Below are positions 24,919-34,205 of a stretch of DNA of 64,000 nt, one piece after another (the stretch's first letter is position 1; every line of letters begins with the position of its first letter). Below the pieces are notes generated by a model. The model was not told the origin of the DNA. It did not search any database and saw nothing but the letters and a program-made list of their open reading frames with translations. This DNA is from JAEUIE01 sp047602475. GTDB taxonomy: Bacteria > Planctomycetota > Planctomycetia > Gemmatales > HRBIN36. The position numbers and the translations under genes are program-made. Where the stretch lies: the NCBI GenBank assembly GCA_047602475.1, contig JASGHE010000002.1, positions 930,001-994,000 on the forward strand, written 5' to 3'.

Positions 24919-25347
24919 GTGGATGACATAACACAGCAAATTGTTGACTCCGCTCAAAAGGCGGTGGCATTGTGTAATTCCCGATCCGGGGACGAAGTTG
25001 ATTTCACTGAACCGAGCCTCTCGATTGTCGAGGAAATGCTAGCCGAAGCAGCTCAGTATGCTTCAGACCTTTCGGCTGGCCAGCTTTTGGGATTGGTCCA
25101 GCAGTTTGGTTGTTACATTTTGGAAGTTGGACGTCGTGAGTTCGGCGGCCGCTACCTCTGGCACGATCAGCGAGATCAGCCGATACTTGTCGTTGGTGAG
25201 CCGAAGTTTCGTATTGCCATTATCACCTGGGACAAAGTGCGAGGTCGTATCGGCGGAGACGAAGGCGATAACATTCCTTTCTTTTATGCAGGATTTGCTG
25301 AGCGAGTACGGAAAGCCAAACCGGGTGAGGACGCGCTGTATGTTTGA
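24919..25347 (+). CDS. small hypothetical protein
   Basis: 142 residues starting at GTG (24919), supported by GGAGGA about eight bases upstream. Predicted cytosolic and acidic, with a mixed alpha/beta look: an N-terminal helical part, then ILVVGEPKFRIAIITWDKVRGRIG and FFYAGFAERVRKA. The style resembles immunity-like or DUF proteins often found singly in planctomycetes, but I cannot name the family. It lies 29 bases after the secreted protein gene, so cotranscription is likely. Its last 64 bases overlap the 3' end of the convergent queG. Confidence 0.65.
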   Translation: MDDITQQIVDSAQKAVALCNSRSGDEVDFTEPSLSIVEEMLAEAAQYASDLSAGQLLGLVQQFGCYILEVGRREFGGRYLWHDQRDQPILVVGEPKFRIAIITWDKVRGRIGGDEGDNIPFFYAGFAERVRKAKPGEDALYV

Positions 25348-26441
25348 CGTCCTTGATGTTGAACAGAGCCACGGAGCATATTCTTATCGTTAAGTAAAAG
25401 ATGCCCGTATCTGATGAAGCACCAGTCCGCCGCTTCTCGCACCACTTCATCGCTTTCCTGCCTGATGTTCTCCAATGCTGTAATGGCCCGATGATCCCGC
25501 TGATTCCCCAGCACCATGCAGGCATTGCGGAGTAATCCCTGTCGTTTGGTACGCCACAATGCGGTGTCTCGGAAATGCTCTCGGAACTCTTCGACAGACA
25601 TCCGTAACAGTGCGATCAAATCCAAGGTCTTCGTCGATCCCGATTGCCAACTGGCTGATAACAATTCGGTCTGCTGACCTACAGGCGCCTTGCGATTCCA
25701 CGGGCAGACATCCTGGCAGATGTCGCAGCCAAACGCCCAATCGCCGATACCGGGGCGATGTTCTGCCGGAATAGGGCCCCTCAATTCGATGGTGAAGTAA
25801 CTGATGCACTTACTCGCATCGAGTACGCCCGGCTCCGGGAACGCTTGCGTAGGGCAGGCATCCAGGCAGGCGGTACAGGTGCCACAATGGCTGGCGACAT
25901 GAGGCTGATCGATATCGAGTTCAACTGTGGTGAGCAGTGCAGCCAGGAGAAAGAAGCTACCCATCTTCATGTTGATCAGCATCGTGTTCTTGCCGAACCA
26001 GCCGAGTCCGGCCAGACGGGCGAAGTCTCGTTCAAGCAGCGGTGCGGTATCGACCACGCCCCGGCACTGCGAACCGGGCACTTGTTTGTTCAGCCAAGCG
26101 GTCAGCGTATTGAGTTTGTCCCAAAGCAATGGATGATAATCACAACCCAGAGCATACGTCGCCACGCGCCCATGCAATTCCGGCGTAGGTTGCTGTCGCA
26201 CTTGTGGTTGATGGTAAGAAATACCCAGCATCACGATGTTGCGTACGCCAGGCAACACTGATTCGGGCGACGATCGGGCAGCAGCCCCCTTTTCCAGGTA
26301 CTGCATTTGCCCGGCGTACCCCTGTTCCAGCCAATCGAGGAAGCGATCCAACCCCACCGGCGGCCTGGCCCCGCTGACGCCGACCAGTTCGAACCCCTGT
26401 TCGTGAGCCTGCTGCTTGAGCAATTCCGTGAGGGTGGGCAC
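25284..26441 (-). CDS. queG: epoxyqueuosine reductase
   Basis: Last step of queuosine synthesis in tRNA: reduces epoxyqueuosine with a cobalamin and two [4Fe-4S] clusters. 385 residues. Cluster ligands are visible in HCGTCTACLDACPTQAF and CDICQDVCPW; LAGLGWFGKNTMLI is a family mark. C-terminal HEAT-like repeats are present (ALWRTKRQGLLRNACMVLGN). It starts with GTG two bases after the stop of the SDR gene, so the two are cotranscribed. The last ~25 residues look unconserved and overlap the convergent gene. Confidence 0.94.
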   Translation of the reverse strand: MPTLTELLKQQAHEQGFELVGVSGARPPVGLDRFLDWLEQGYAGQMQYLEKGAAARSSPESVLPGVRNIVMLGISYHQPQVRQQPTPELHGRVATYALGCDYHPLLWDKLNTLTAWLNKQVPGSQCRGVVDTAPLLERDFARLAGLGWFGKNTMLINMKMGSFFLLAALLTTVELDIDQPHVASHCGTCTACLDACPTQAFPEPGVLDASKCISYFTIELRGPIPAEHRPGIGDWAFGCDICQDVCPWNRKAPVGQQTELLSASWQSGSTKTLDLIALLRMSVEEFREHFRDTALWRTKRQGLLRNACMVLGNQRDHRAITALENIRQESDEVVREAADWCFIRYGHLLLNDKNMLRGSVQHQGRQTYSASSPGLAFRTRSANPA

Positions 26442-26442
26442 G

Positions 26443-27189
26443 TCACATCCCCCCGGTCACTCCGATGATCTCACCGGTGACCCAGCAGGCATCGGCTGAA
26501 GCGAGGAAGGCGACGACACCAGCGATATCCTCAGGCTTGCCGAGCCGTCGAAGGGGAGTGTGCTTGGCAATCCAGTCGAACATGTGGGCAGGCATCGATC
26601 CGCGGGACAGTTTGGTGTCGATCAATCCGGGGGACACGCTGTTGACCCTGATCCCTCGTGGCCCCAACTCCTTCGACATGCATTTCGTCATGGCGTCAAT
26701 CGCTGCTTTGGTGCTGGTATAGAGCATCGACTTTTTGGCATTCTCGCGCACTATGGCCGAGCTGATATTGATGATGCTGCCGCCTTCTGAGCCAAAGAGA
26801 GGCAGCGACTGTTGAATAGCCAGCATCGGCCCGCGCACATTGACATTGAAGAAGCGGGCGAACTGAGCGATGTCAGCAGCTTCGATAGGAATCATATCCG
26901 CCACGGCGGCGTTGTTCACCAGAATATCGAGACGGGGATGGGTCTTCTTGATGGTCTTGAACAGCGACTCGATCTGGTCAGGCACTTCCATCTCACAGCG
27001 ATACGCCTGAGCCTGGCCGCCCGCCAGGATGATTTCATCACAGATGCGTTCAGCCGGCTCCGCATCGTCGTTGTAATTCATGACGACGGCCGCACCCTCT
27101 TTGGCCAGCTTGCGACAGATCGCCGCGCCGATGCCACGGGATCCACCGGTCACCAGCGCAATTAGACCATCGAGCCGACGAGAGGACAT
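26443..27189 (-). CDS. short-chain dehydrogenase/reductase (FabG-like)
   Basis: 248 residues. Classical SDR: cofactor motif LVTGGSRGIGAAICRKLAKE (TGxxxGIG), NNAAVAD (NNAG-type), catalytic Ser in IINISS and YTSTK (YxxxK), and PGLIDT. Arg/Asn context after the second strand (MNYNDDAEPA) suggests NADPH preference, as in 3-oxoacyl-ACP reductases, but the substrate cannot be fixed from sequence. First gene of a unit with queG; no link between the two functions is apparent. Confidence 0.88.
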   Translation of the reverse strand: MSSRRLDGLIALVTGGSRGIGAAICRKLAKEGAAVVMNYNDDAEPAERICDEIILAGGQAQAYRCEMEVPDQIESLFKTIKKTHPRLDILVNNAAVADMIPIEAADIAQFARFFNVNVRGPMLAIQQSLPLFGSEGGSIINISSAIVRENAKKSMLYTSTKAAIDAMTKCMSKELGPRGIRVNSVSPGLIDTKLSRGSMPAHMFDWIAKHTPLRRLGKPEDIAGVVAFLASADACWVTGEIIGVTGGM

Positions 27190-27232
27190 AACGAAAACCT
27201 TAGTTTGAGTTTAACTCTTGATTCAGTGTACC

Positions 27233-27298
27233 GGGAGGGCGAGGCTCCTGCCGAGCTTTCTTGCCATCGCTAACGGCTTGGCAGGAGCCTCGCCCTCC
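27233..27298. repeat. GGGAGGGCGAGGCTCCTG inverted repeat
   Basis: Long hairpin: GGAGGGCGAGGCTCCTGCCG on the left and CGGCTTGGCAGGAGCCTCGC on the right with a short loop. It fills the gap between the phenylalanine hydroxylase and the SDR. A half copy lies at 55704-55732. Confidence 0.8.
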
Positions 27299-27304
27299 GC
27301 CAAA

Positions 27305-28195
27305 TTATAGCACCGGGATGTCCAACCTGCGGATCAACTGTTCGATCTCCCGACGCAGGAAGACAAACGATGGAGCAATGAAAAGATGATCCTGCATGCG
27401 GGAAGGATCGTAATCGGTCTCGATCACCACATTCGTCACGAAAGGCTCTCGCTTGACATCTTTGGAGAAGAGCGAATTCGGAATCTCGCCAGTTGAAGAG
27501 AGGATACCGGCCCCGAAAACTTTGACATCGTTATGCTCTTCCATCAGGCCGAACTCGATGCTGAACCAACTGAAGCGTTTCAAAGCCAGGAGGTGTTTAG
27601 GGTTCTTCGTGGTGTAGGCTGCTTTGCCGATGAGCGTGAGCAGCTCTGCATAATCCTGATTCATGAGCGGCGGGACGTGGCCCAGGCAGTCGTGGAGCAT
27701 GTCGGGTTCGGGGGTGAACTCCGGGTGCGAGCCATGCCGAATAAACTGGGTGACAGGGAAACCCCGGTCGGCGATGTAGCTGTAGAAGGTACGGTAGGCG
27801 ATCGGCCCCTCGGCGGGGACCAGATGCATGTTGGTGACCTTCTTCACCTTCTCGCTCAAGATCTTGAGCTGAGGAATCTCACCTTCACTGATCTTGAGCT
27901 CCCGCTTGGCCTTCATGTAGATGGAACAGGCGTGCTTGATGTGCAGCTCTTCCAGTTGCGGGCTGACTTCGCGCCAAATTCGGGTCTCTTCCGGAGTGTA
28001 CTCGATCATCGGCGGCCCGAGGTTCTGCAACCGATGCCGACGGCATAAATCGAACAGATACTTCCGCCGTTCGATATAGGCCAAATCATGTTCGCCGGGA
28101 TGATTGGCTTCAAGCTCCAGGATTTCGGGATCAGCCGGATCAATCATCTGCCGTGCGTCGATCTCGACGCCGTATTCTGTCAGTGTCTCTTTCAT
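27305..28195 (-). CDS. phhA: phenylalanine 4-monooxygenase (aromatic amino acid hydroxylase)
   Basis: Uses iron and tetrahydropterin to hydroxylate phenylalanine to tyrosine. 296 residues, the bacterial length. Iron ligands are present: two histidines in MLHDCLGHVPPL and the glutamate in WFSIEFGLME. Also typical are FIRHGSHPEFTPEPD and YFSxE-like SWFSIEFG with GAGILSSTGEI. Monocistronic, ATG start at 28195. Substrate choice between Phe and Trp is inferred from overall resemblance to bacterial PhhA, not proved. Confidence 0.92.
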   Translation of the reverse strand: MKETLTEYGVEIDARQMIDPADPEILELEANHPGEHDLAYIERRKYLFDLCRRHRLQNLGPPMIEYTPEETRIWREVSPQLEELHIKHACSIYMKAKRELKISEGEIPQLKILSEKVKKVTNMHLVPAEGPIAYRTFYSYIADRGFPVTQFIRHGSHPEFTPEPDMLHDCLGHVPPLMNQDYAELLTLIGKAAYTTKNPKHLLALKRFSWFSIEFGLMEEHNDVKVFGAGILSSTGEIPNSLFSKDVKREPFVTNVVIETDYDPSRMQDHLFIAPSFVFLRREIEQLIRRLDIPVL

Positions 28196-28300
28196 GGTTC
28201 CACCCGGGAGAGGATAGTACGTTGCTTAATGTACGCCGGGTGGGGGAGTTTGGTCAAGCGGGGGTGGAGAGTTGCCCTCACGCTCCCCATATTGCTCTGG

Positions 28301-28410
28301 ATTGTAGTCCTCACTCTCCGAGTGAGGACACGGAGACTGAATGCCATCCCAATAATTGTTGCGAAGTCAGCTATTCTCAGCGTCCTCTCTCGGAGAGAGA
28401 GGACTACAAT
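28301..28410. repeat. ATTGTAGTCCTC inverted repeat pair
   Basis: Two hairpins in inverted arrangement: GTCCTCACTCTCCGAGTGAG on the left and CCTCTCTCGGAGAGAGAGG on the right, with outer ends ATTGTAGTCC / GGACTACAAT. The stem sequences differ between the two hairpins while each remains self-complementary. It abuts the stop codon of the propeller gene. Confidence 0.8.
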
Positions 28411-29648
28411 CATTTCCCCTTCACGTCATAACACCAAATCTTCTCCTGATCTCGCAGATAGAGCTTCCCATTAGCGATGACCGGATAGACCCACGTTGAC
28501 TTGCCACTCAACTCAGGCAGCTTGAACCGGCTGACTTCCTGGTAGCCCGTAGGGACAGCTTTCACCAAACCCATGTTGCCCGTTTCGCTGAGTACATAGA
28601 GCATGCCATCGGCGTAGGTGACGGAACCTTTGCCGACACTGCGGTCTTTCCACTTGATCTTGCCCGTAGCCCATTCCATGCAGACGAGGACGCCGCTGTC
28701 GAAGCCGTAGACATGCTCATCGACCAGCACGTAGCCGCCATGGTGGTTCTTGAAGTTCTTGTTGAAGTAGACTTCGCTGGCGGTGCCATCGGGCTTAAGA
28801 TCGAGGAGTGCGCAGCCGGTGCCATAGTCGGAACTGTAGAGAATCTTGCCGTTGGAATAGACGGGTGAGGAACAGTTGGCGGTACCGTTGGCCATCTGAT
28901 CGTAACGCCAGAGGAACTTGCCATCTGCTGCTTGAACACCGATGGCCCCTTTGCTGGTAAAGGTGACGATCTGCTGACTATTGCCGACGGTGATCTGTTG
29001 AGGAGAAGCGTAGGCAGCCTGCTCGGCTCCAGTACTATTGGGGTCACGAGAGCGCCAGATGGTTCTGCCATTGGTTTTATCGAGAGCCACCAGCGTTGCT
29101 CCGGTGCCGCCTGGGGTGACGATCACCCGTTCGCCGACGACCAGGGGCGATTCACTGATGCCCCAGCCGATGTTCTCGCCGCCAAACTCTTCAAGGATGT
29201 TCAGCTTCCATCGTTCGCTGCCGTTTTCCTGGCTGAGGCACTGCAGATCGCCGTTGGCCCCAAGGGCATAGAGCACGTCGCCATCAAGCGTCGGGGTGCA
29301 GCGTGGCCCATCGCCGAAGCTGTTCATGAACTCCTTGCCGTTCTTGATAGACCAGAGCAGCTTGCCATCCTTGACGGAGTAACAAAGAACATACTGCCCA
29401 TCCTTGAGTTGCCCCATGGTGAAGAGCTTGTCGCCTTGAATCGAAGCGCCGGCCAAGGCAGCCCCAGCATCGCTGATGGTCCACAATAGCTTGGGGCCAC
29501 CTTCGGGCCACTTGTCGAGCAGGCCCTTTTCAGCTGACTTTCCATCCCTGGCTGTCCCTCGAAAACCGAGCCAATCGTCGGCCTGCAACAGCGACCCGGC
29601 GACGATCAGGCTGGTCAGACAGATGAAGAGACTGTGAATGCGACGCAT
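28410..29648 (-). CDS. PQQ-type beta-propeller protein, secreted (A)
   Basis: 412 residues from the ATG at 29648, which gives a signal peptide (MRRIHSLFICLTSLIVAGSL). The mature start DDWLGFRGTARDGKSAEKGL and WPEGGPKLLW are typical of planctomycete PQQ-like propellers. Repeats such as ALGANGDLQCLSQENGSERW and VALDKTNGRTIWRS mark the blades. No catalytic Asp/Glu and Ca2+ set of true alcohol dehydrogenases is evident, so it is probably a structural or binding propeller. Divergent from its paralogue at 29747 with a shared 98-base promoter region. Confidence 0.88.
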   Translation of the reverse strand: MRRIHSLFICLTSLIVAGSLLQADDWLGFRGTARDGKSAEKGLLDKWPEGGPKLLWTISDAGAALAGASIQGDKLFTMGQLKDGQYVLCYSVKDGKLLWSIKNGKEFMNSFGDGPRCTPTLDGDVLYALGANGDLQCLSQENGSERWKLNILEEFGGENIGWGISESPLVVGERVIVTPGGTGATLVALDKTNGRTIWRSRDPNSTGAEQAAYASPQQITVGNSQQIVTFTSKGAIGVQAADGKFLWRYDQMANGTANCSSPVYSNGKILYSSDYGTGCALLDLKPDGTASEVYFNKNFKNHHGGYVLVDEHVYGFDSGVLVCMEWATGKIKWKDRSVGKGSVTYADGMLYVLSETGNMGLVKAVPTGYQEVSRFKLPELSGKSTWVYPVIANGKLYLRDQEKIWCYDVKGK

Positions 29649-29746
29649 GATGTTCTCGTAGTTGGAAACAGGGGCAGCGTAGTATATCCTAGAATGCAAT
29701 GTTCTGTCAGTCTGAGTTAGCACACTGTTGCTGGAGATGCCTTGCG

Positions 29747-31045
29747 ATGTCGATTCGTATGTGTCTGGTTTTGCTCGTTTCCCTAGTTCTCGTCTCGTAC
29801 TCCACGGGTTTCGATGGCCCTGACAAGAATAACTGGTCGCAGTGGCAGGGACCTCACCGGGATGCTGTCTGCACCGAAACCGGACTGCTGACCAAGTGGC
29901 CGGAGAAAGGGCCGACCCTGCTCTATCAACAGAAGGGCTTTGGCGATGGCTACAGTACTCCGGTCGTTCATAACGGCATCATCTACGGCATGAGTTGGCG
30001 TGGCTCCAAGGGCTCAATGACAGATGGTGTCTGGGCCTTCGACGAAGCTAACAAGAAAGAACTCTGGTTCGCCCCGATCGGCTCGGCAGATGAAGCGATC
30101 AACTACAATCATGGGCCCCGTTCCTCACCGACCATCGATGGCGACAAGATCTATGGTGTCACCGCCAACGGCGACCTCGGCTGCCTGGAACTGGCGACAG
30201 GCCGAGTGATCTGGAAGTCGAGCTACAAGACGCAACTGGGCGGCAAGATGATGTCGGTCTGGGGCTTCAGCGAATCGGTGTTGGTCGATGGCGACAAAGT
30301 CATTGGCACCCCAGGTGGGGATGACAACACGCTGGTAGCGTTCAACAAAGAGACCGGCTCGATCCTGTGGAAGGCTTCCGTGAAGGATAACGGCGGTGCG
30401 GGGTATGCCAGCCCGATGATCATGACCATCGGCGGAACGAAGATGTACGTCACCTGGCTGGGCAAGTGCATCGTCGGTGTCGATGCCCAGACTGGCAAGG
30501 AACTCTGGCGCAACGACAAAGTGGCCGGTAAGGTGGCCAACATCCCCACGCCGATCATCAAGGATGATCTGGTCTACTGCACCACCGGCTACACTGGGTA
30601 CAACGGTGGCTCGGTGTTACTCCAAATCGTCAAAGAGGGAGACAAGTTCGTTGCCAAAGAGAAATGGTACCTCGATGCCAAGGGCTTCATGAACCACCAC
30701 GGCGGCGTGGTGCTGGTTGATGGCTATCTCTACGGCGGCCATGGCCAGAACGATGGTCAGCTCACCTGTATCGATTTCAACACGGGCAAGGTCAAGTACC
30801 GCAACCGTGGCCCGGGCAAAGGTTCGGCAGCCATTCTCTGTGCTGATGGCCATCTCTACTATCGCTACCAGGACGGCACGATGGCGCTGGTGAAGATCAA
30901 CCACGAGAAGGATGAAGTCGTCAGCAAGTTCACGCTGCCCTACGACAGCGGCAAACCCAGCTGGCCCCACCCGGTCATTTGCAACGGTAAGCTCTACATC
31001 CGCGATATGGATGTGCTGATGTGCTTCGATGTGAAGGGGAAGTAA
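29747..31045 (+). CDS. PQQ-type beta-propeller protein, secreted (B)
   Basis: 432 residues from the ATG at 29747, with GGAGA upstream. Signal peptide MSIRMCLVLLVSLVLVSYST, then NNWSQWQGPHRDAVCTETGL, LTKWPEKGPTLLYQ and propeller units (GVTANGDLGCLELATGRVIW, VAFNKETGSILWKA, VGVDAQTGKELWRND). It ends KLYIRDMDVLMCFDVKGK, close to the end of paralogue A (LYLRDQEKIWCYDVKGK), showing they are duplicates in divergent orientation. Likely exported. Confidence 0.88.
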   Translation: MSIRMCLVLLVSLVLVSYSTGFDGPDKNNWSQWQGPHRDAVCTETGLLTKWPEKGPTLLYQQKGFGDGYSTPVVHNGIIYGMSWRGSKGSMTDGVWAFDEANKKELWFAPIGSADEAINYNHGPRSSPTIDGDKIYGVTANGDLGCLELATGRVIWKSSYKTQLGGKMMSVWGFSESVLVDGDKVIGTPGGDDNTLVAFNKETGSILWKASVKDNGGAGYASPMIMTIGGTKMYVTWLGKCIVGVDAQTGKELWRNDKVAGKVANIPTPIIKDDLVYCTTGYTGYNGGSVLLQIVKEGDKFVAKEKWYLDAKGFMNHHGGVVLVDGYLYGGHGQNDGQLTCIDFNTGKVKYRNRGPGKGSAAILCADGHLYYRYQDGTMALVKINHEKDEVVSKFTLPYDSGKPSWPHPVICNGKLYIRDMDVLMCFDVKGK

Positions 31046-31134
31046 TTGTAACCCATACTGTGGGCGACAGTGTCTTTCAAAGTTGTCGAGCATACAGAAA
31101 GCACGTCGCAGCTTCGTCGCAACACAACGAGCAA

Positions 31135-31216
31135 AGCCGTGGCAGGGGTCAGATGTACTCATCTGCCCCCTGCATAAGGTGCAATCGTTTTCGCCAATTC
31201 GCAGGGTGCCACGGCT
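31135..31216. repeat. GTACTC-centred nested palindrome, copy A
   Basis: Outer ends AGCCGTGGCA / TGCCACGGCT. The left half is itself a hairpin, GGGGTCAGATGTACTCATCT followed by GCCCCC, with centre GTACTC. The right half is degenerate and keeps only GCAGGGTGCCAC. Lies between propeller B and plsC. Confidence 0.8.
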
Positions 31217-31252
31217 TCGACTATCTGGGTTAACAGGTGAAATGGCGAGCCA

Positions 31253-31921
31253 TCACTTTCGCTTCCTGGCGTATGCCTCAGTCCTTACCTTCGTCACTTC
31301 CTCGGTGAGGAACTTCAACATCTCGGCGGGCTTCATGGCTAGCAACTTCTCCGGCGGGATGACTTCTCCGACACAGCAACAAATTGAAGCCTTGGTTGCA
31401 GGCAAGAGCAGCGGCGACCAGCTTGGCCATGCCTGATGACAAGCCCAAGCATCGTAAGCCCCGGCAACACCCACCGGCAGCACCGGTACCTTAGCCCGGC
31501 GGATCAGAAGCACGATCCCAGCCATGAATTCCTTCATCTCGCCATCGGGGGTGCGGGTGCCTTCGGGAAAGACAATGACCCCTTCCCCCAACTCCAGCAA
31601 CTGTAGAGCTGCCTTGATGCCATCCAACCCGGTGCCTTCCTGATCAACAGGAAACGCACCCTGCATGCGGATGAGGTAGCCGCCGATCTTGTTGATGAAC
31701 AATGTCTTGCGTGCCATGTAGGTCACACGGCGATCGAGCGTGATGCCCACGATGGGCGGGTCCCAGTAACTCTCGTGGTTGGCGATGATGAGCACCGGCC
31801 CGGTCTTGGGCATGCGGTGCTTGCCGAAGGTGCGGAAGGAATTCCCGAAGACAAAGAGCAGCCCGAAGAACCAAAGCCCCAGCCGATGCCAGATGCGATG
31901 GGCCAGTGTGTTGGGGTTCAT
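31253..31921 (-). CDS. plsC: 1-acyl-sn-glycerol-3-phosphate acyltransferase (PlsC family)
   Basis: Transfers an acyl chain to lysophosphatidate in the membrane. 222 residues. Motifs: NHESYWDPP (HxxxxD), MQGAFPVDQEGTG and VIVFPEGTRTPDG, all in order. An N-terminal hydrophobic helix (LGLWFFGLLFVFGNSF) anchors it. The start at 31921 is preferred because it overlaps the cmk stop as ATGA; a GTG 18 bases earlier is possible. The cmk-plsC order is a common operon layout. Confidence 0.93.
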   Translation of the reverse strand: MNPNTLAHRIWHRLGLWFFGLLFVFGNSFRTFGKHRMPKTGPVLIIANHESYWDPPIVGITLDRRVTYMARKTLFINKIGGYLIRMQGAFPVDQEGTGLDGIKAALQLLELGEGVIVFPEGTRTPDGEMKEFMAGIVLLIRRAKVPVLPVGVAGAYDAWACHQAWPSWSPLLLPATKASICCCVGEVIPPEKLLAMKPAEMLKFLTEEVTKVRTEAYARKRK

Positions 31922-32598
31922 CCACGCTTCTCCCGACACGTCTCGACTGCTTGCACGAGTTTCTCCACTACCTCTGCTTTGGTCATCTCAGTAGAGTCTA
32001 TCAGCATCGCATCGTCAGGCTTACAGAGCGGAGCGAAGGCTCGACCACGATCCCGCTTGTCTCGTTGATTGAGTTCATCCACCAGTTGTCGTGTCGTTTT
32101 GCTCCAGTCCTCCCGATGATGCAGATCCTTAAGCCGTCGCTCGGCACGCACTCCGACATCGGCATCGATGTAGAACTTGCAGTCAGCCTGGGGGAAGACG
32201 AACGATCCCTGGTCACGCCCTTCCGCCACGAAGCTGCGGCCGACGGCGAGATACTGCTGGGCACGCTGACGGATGAACCCCGTAATGTGCTTGCGAACGA
32301 TAGGCAATTCTGCCCAGGTGCTGCTCAGGTGCGACATCAGGTTGCCGTCTATCTGTTGGCTGACATCGGTGCCATTGAGATAGACATGATCTTTGTCGGC
32401 ATCAATCTGCCACTCGGCCAGACGAGGCTCCAGTTGCTCAGCGGTAGCATGTTCATCGAACCCAGCCGCATGAGCAGCCAGCGCCAATGCCCGGTACATG
32501 GCCCCTGTGCGCAGCAGGGCGAACCCAAATCGGGCCGCCAGGTCGCGGGCTACCGAGGTCTTCCCCGAAGCACTGGTTCCATCAATGGTGATGATCAT
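31918..32598 (-). CDS. cmk: cytidylate kinase
   Basis: Phosphorylates CMP and dCMP. 226 residues; P-loop TIDGTSASGKTSVARDLA, substrate-binding LLRTGAMYRALA, VAEGRDQGSFVFPQADCKFY (usually EGRDxGT) and lid Arg residues RAERRLKDLHHRE. The length is normal. First gene of the unit with plsC (4-base overlap). The GSASGKS consensus appears as GTSASGKTS, which is within family range. Confidence 0.94.
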   Translation of the reverse strand: MIITIDGTSASGKTSVARDLAARFGFALLRTGAMYRALALAAHAAGFDEHATAEQLEPRLAEWQIDADKDHVYLNGTDVSQQIDGNLMSHLSSTWAELPIVRKHITGFIRQRAQQYLAVGRSFVAEGRDQGSFVFPQADCKFYIDADVGVRAERRLKDLHHREDWSKTTRQLVDELNQRDKRDRGRAFAPLCKPDDAMLIDSTEMTKAEVVEKLVQAVETCREKRG

Positions 32599-32732
32599 GC
32601 TCTCATGTTACCAATTTCAGCATCAAAACAAGAAGAGTGGATGTTCTTGAATATGTTCACTGGCCACTTTTTCCACGTCACCCTAGAGTTTCCTAGCCAA
32701 GCTGCTTTCTTTCCTCTTCCAAGGAGCCAGTT

Positions 32733-33260
32733 ATGATGAATCGAAGTCTGTTGGTTTGTAGTTTGTTCGTGGTGACCTGTTTCTGTGCCTCCCAAGCCCA
32801 GGCTCAGGAAATGCCTAAGCCCAGTGCCGAGCATGCGTATCTGAAGAAGACAGCCGGCGACTGGGACTGCGTCATGAAGATGATGGGCATGGAGTTCAAA
32901 TGCACCCATAAGGTCGAAATGCTCGGCGACTTCTGGACGGTCGGCAAGTTCAACGGTGACTTGGGCGGCATGAAGTTCGAAGGACGTGACAGCGGCGGTT
33001 GGGACCCCCGCAAGAAGATGTATGTCGGCACCTGGATCGACAGCATGTCCCCTCACTCCATGACGCTGTACGGCAAGTACGATGATGCCACTAAGACCAT
33101 GACTATGGAAGGCACGGGCGTCAACGGAGAAGGGAAAGACGCCAAGTATAAGGAAGTCATCGTCTGGAAGAACGACAATGAGTACACCTTCACCATGAGC
33201 GAAGAAAAAGATGGCAAGTTCGTCGAAGTCTTCACCATGGACTACAAGCGCAGGAAATAA
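32733..33260 (+). CDS. DUF1579-type secreted protein
   Basis: 175 residues; the signal peptide ends near CASQAQA. The mature part has the DUF1579 pattern: AGDWDCVMKMMGMEFKC, VGKFNGDLGGMKFEGRDSGG, KKMYVGTWIDSMSPHSMTLY and a conserved MEGTG. These proteins are beta-rich and of unknown function, common in planctomycetes. Strong AAGGAG six bases before the ATG. A clear terminator follows. Confidence 0.88.
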   Translation: MMNRSLLVCSLFVVTCFCASQAQAQEMPKPSAEHAYLKKTAGDWDCVMKMMGMEFKCTHKVEMLGDFWTVGKFNGDLGGMKFEGRDSGGWDPRKKMYVGTWIDSMSPHSMTLYGKYDDATKTMTMEGTGVNGEGKDAKYKEVIVWKNDNEYTFTMSEEKDGKFVEVFTMDYKRRK

Positions 33261-33283
33261 TACTCTCGAATCAACGACATGAG

Positions 33284-33310
33284 CCTACGGGTTTATCCCG
33301 TAGGTTTTTT
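33284..33310 (+). terminator. rho-independent terminator
   Basis: Stem CCTACGGG / CCCGTAGG, loop TTTAT, followed by six T. Ends the DUF1579 gene; the T run touches the stop codon of the convergent uppS. Confidence 0.9.
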
Positions 33311-34082
33311 CATTGTGATTGCATATCGATCAGTCCCCCGAAACGTCGTTCCCGCTTTCCAAAGTTGCGCACCGCCTGGAACAGCGCGAAGCGATCAAAG
33401 TCGGGCCAATAGGTCTCGGTGACATAAAACTCAGCGTACGATATCTGCCAAAGCAGGAAGTTGCTGATGCGCATCTCGCCGGCGGTGCGGATCAACAGAT
33501 CGGGGTCGGGCTGACCGGCGGTGTAGAGCGATTGACTGATGCTCTCTTCAGTAATCTCCACTGGTTTAAGTTCGCCGACCTCTACACGTTTGGCCAGTTT
33601 CTTTACCGCATCGACGATTTCGACCCTGCTGCCATAATTGATAGCCAGACAGAGTGTCATTCCCTTGTTGTTGCGGCTCAGTTGGATGTTGGTATCGAGT
33701 TCATGAAGCACATCGTCGGGCAGCGGATCCCGCCGACCGATCATCGTAAAGCGGATGTCCTGATCGAGTATCTCCTGCCGTTCTTCGATGAGGAACTCCT
33801 TGAGCAGGCCCATCAGGAAGTCGATCTCGGTCTGGGGTCGCTTCCAGTTCTCGGAACTGAGGCAATAGAGCGTCAGTTGATCCAGCCCCAGTCGGCAGCA
33901 TTCTTCCACGACGATCCGAACGCTCCCCGCCCCCTGCCGATGCCCCACCGTTCGCACCTCATCCGCTGCCCCGCCCAGCGGCCATTGCCATCCATAATGA
34001 TGGCAATGTGACGAGGTATCTTCTCCGGGTTCAGCCCAAAGTGGGTCAGTTCGTCAGGGGTGTAGCGTAGCTTACTGGACAT
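33310..34082 (-). CDS. uppS: undecaprenyl diphosphate synthase, frameshifted
   Basis: Cis-prenyltransferase making the lipid carrier for envelope polysaccharides. The start at 34082 reads MSSKLRYTPDELTHFGLNPE, then IPRHIAIIMDGNGRWA with the catalytic Asp of the MDGNGRWA motif. The frame is lost just after GQRM and resumes in another frame as RTVGHRQGAGSVRIV, LTLYCLSSENWKRP and ISYAEFYVTETYWPDFD, to the normal end. One missing base near 33960 accounts for it. Restored length is about 256 residues, as expected. Being essential in bacteria, it is more likely a sequencing error than a dead gene. Confidence 0.9.
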
Positions 34083-34106
34083 GCGTTGTGAATCGGTCAC
34101 AAAGGT

Positions 34107-34197
34107 TGTGCCACACTCCGGCATGTACTCATGTCGGGGTGTGGTTGCGGGCGATGGAGAACCACACCCCGACGGAATACCGCCGGAGTGTGGCACA
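34107..34197. repeat. GTACTC-centred nested palindrome, copy D (TGTGCCAC type)
   Basis: Outer ends TGTGCCACACTCCGG / CCGGAGTGTGGCACA. Left inner hairpin CCACACTCCGG-cat-GTACTC-atg with closing GGGGTGTGG; right inner hairpin around GAATAC. Lies between uppS and purA. Confidence 0.85.
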
Positions 34198-34205
34198 GGT
34201 TTCGA